Assembly (NCBI GenBank): GCA_021300155.1
Contig: JAJTID010000118.1
Span: 1 to 55,839 of the forward strand
Direction of reading: 5' to 3'
DNA length: 55,839 bases
Origin: Pirellula sp.
GTDB lineage: Bacteria > Planctomycetota > Planctomycetia > Pirellulales > Pirellulaceae
Positions 54,785 to 55,839 of the stretch are shown here, piece after piece (position 1 is the stretch's first letter; the number at the start of each line of letters is the position of its first letter). Under the pieces are notes generated by a model that made no database searches, was not told the origin of the DNA, and worked only from the letters and a program-made list of their open reading frames with translations. The position numbers and the translations under genes are program-made.

Positions 54785-55663
54785 TTATTCAACGTTTTGG
54801 ACAAGTTCTCGGATTTGTTCGAGAATTGTTTTGATAGCTACCACATGCTGAGAAATCTCGGCGTCGTTGGCTTTTGAGCCGATAGTATTCGTTTCTCTAC
54901 CCAATTCTTGCACGAGAAAGTCTAGCCTGCGGCCTTGGCTCTCCTCGCTTTCGATCGCTTTCTCGAATTGATCGAGGTGGCTATCCAGTCGTGTCAATTC
55001 TTCGGAAATGTCGGTCTTATCGCAAAAAAGGGTGACTTCTCTGAGTAAATCCACAGTCTCTAGGCCAATCCCGCGAGATTCAAATGCCACTCGCACTCTA
55101 GATTCGAGCTTCGATTGGTATTCCGAAATGACGACCGGAGCTCGCTGGAGAATGGACTGTCGGTGCTCGCGAATCTGCTGCAAATTTTCCTTTAGCTTTG
55201 ACTTCATCGACGATCCTTCGATCGCTCGCATCTGCTGAAGATCTTTCAGCGCGTCGCGAACCGTGGCTCGAACTGCATCATTCAATTCAGGAAGATCGGT
55301 CGAGGACTGAGGTTCCAAAACACCTGGCAAACCTAGCAAGGTCGCAAAATCCGCCTGAAACGGCGTGTTTGTAGACTCCGCCGCTACTTTTGCTTCGCGA
55401 ATATAGGCGGAGAGCATCGACTGATTGATCAAGTTCGATGGGTAACTGCCCCGCGAAACCACCCGTACGCTCAAGGAGACGGTTCCTCGTTTGAGGTAAT
55501 CGCGAACGATGTTCTCCAGATCGGGTTCGATAGCCAGAGCAAGCTCCGACACCTTGGTCGACACCTTCAAATAGCGATTGTTTACCGTTCTAATTTCAAC
55601 ATCAATCGAGAATTCACCGAGCCTATGCGCTGCTTGGCCATGACCCGTCATGCTTAGTGGCAC
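54785..55663 (-). CDS. YicC/YloC family endoribonuclease-like protein
   Basis: 292 aa. N-terminal MTGHGQAAHRLGEFSIDVEIRTVNNRYLKV and the C-terminal DUF1732 block (HLDQFEKAIESEESQGRRLDFLVQELGRETNTIGSKA) identify the YicC family. In E. coli YicC is an RNA-degradation factor acting with sRNA turnover; in this organism the activity is inferred. Immediately upstream of gmk, as in many bacteria. Confidence 0.94.
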   Translation of the reverse strand: MPLSMTGHGQAAHRLGEFSIDVEIRTVNNRYLKVSTKVSELALAIEPDLENIVRDYLKRGTVSLSVRVVSRGSYPSNLINQSMLSAYIREAKVAAESTNTPFQADFATLLGLPGVLEPQSSTDLPELNDAVRATVRDALKDLQQMRAIEGSSMKSKLKENLQQIREHRQSILQRAPVVISEYQSKLESRVRVAFESRGIGLETVDLLREVTLFCDKTDISEELTRLDSHLDQFEKAIESEESQGRRLDFLVQELGRETNTIGSKANDAEISQHVVAIKTILEQIRELVQNVE

Positions 55664-55707
55664 AGCGAATTCCTATTCAACAAAAGCCAACGTATTCACG
55701 ACAAAAC

Positions 55708-55839
55708 CTACTTCGATTCAGAAGCGGCAGGAGGCTCCACAGGTGCCGGCGTTGTTGCTGGAGGCGTTGTTGCCGAAGGTGTTTCGGAGGACGGTGTTTC
55801 TGAAGATGGTGCTGGAGTCTCAGATCCGGGTTTTTCTGA
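55708..55839 (-). CDS. C-terminal end of an unidentified Pro/Thr/Ser/Glu-rich protein (possibly SecG), cut by window
   Basis: The frame is open from the right window edge to the TAG at 55708-55710, encoding 43 residues of low-complexity SETPxP and ATTPPA repeats ending PPAASESK. In planctomycetes secG lies upstream of yicC and has such a tail, so SecG is a guess from position only; the identifying part is off the window. The gap to yicC is 44 nt. Confidence 0.5.
   Translation of the reverse strand, partial: SEKPGSETPAPSSETPSSETPSATTPPATTPAPVEPPAASESK

Overview
This window looks like the chromosome of a planctomycete, most likely of the Pirellulaceae/Pirellulales. The basis is gene content, not a marker gene: a DUF1559 pilin-like protein, a DUF1501 protein with a Tat-like leader, a secreted sulfatase, a redoxin-cytochrome c-monooxygenase fusion, a small membrane protein with an NPYESP motif, LL-diaminopimelate aminotransferase, and a SpoVG that carries a zinc ribbon. 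No rRNA or tRNA gene was recognised.

Region 1 (1-13.5 kb) is accessory and partly decayed. It opens with the trailer end of a CRISPR array: 16 identical 35-nt repeats and 15 spacers, with no cas genes inside the window. Next comes a nonsense-mutated REP-associated transposase between two paired REP palindromes. Intact genes (sulfatase, redoxin/cytochrome/copper monooxygenase, phospholipase D, BtuF-like protein, SDR, sugar-phosphate isomerase-like protein, RRM protein) are interspersed with remnants of a cytochrome P450, an ISL3-type transposase and a planctomycete secreted protein.

Region 2 (13.9-27.1 kb) is a divergent efflux island. Leftward runs a TRASH/YHS-type protein, a metal-site lipoprotein, an unusual double-length membrane-fusion protein and a CzcA/CusA-like RND pump. 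Rightward runs a Cys-rich exported protein, an FtsX-type permease, a lipoprotein, a HlyD-like adaptor, a LolD/MacB-like ATPase and a second FtsX-type permease. A perfect 18-bp palindrome sits between the two arms.

Region 3 (27.1-43.1 kb) is mostly chromosomal housekeeping and envelope genes: a leftward dapL / AroE-like / DUF1501 / DUF4404 operon, a tiny basic-peptide gene with its terminator, a TlpA-like protein, SixA, a TPR-glycosyltransferase-like protein, a diguanylate cyclase, a transposase remnant, a DUF1559 protein, a FliA-type sigma factor, and rightward rhodanese, ispE, spoVG, membrane protein and radC-like genes.

Region 4 (44.1-55.8 kb) has an esterase-DUF6807 fusion and a 1300-residue FtsK/HerA-type ATPase, flanked by two related ~140-nt intergenic elements in the same orientation. 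It ends in a tight leftward operon: (secG-like) - yicC - gmk - rpoZ - coaC - coaB - bshB1-like - metal-ABC binding protein - metal-ABC ATPase. That operon stops at one of the intergenic elements with no permease gene.

The most unusual points are: two pairs of repeated CRISPR spacers that share one end but differ at the other; the tandem adaptor of the RND pump; the coiled-coil membrane FtsK-like ATPase between related repeats; an AroE-like protein lacking its catalytic Lys; and a CoaC with Ser in place of the catalytic Asn.
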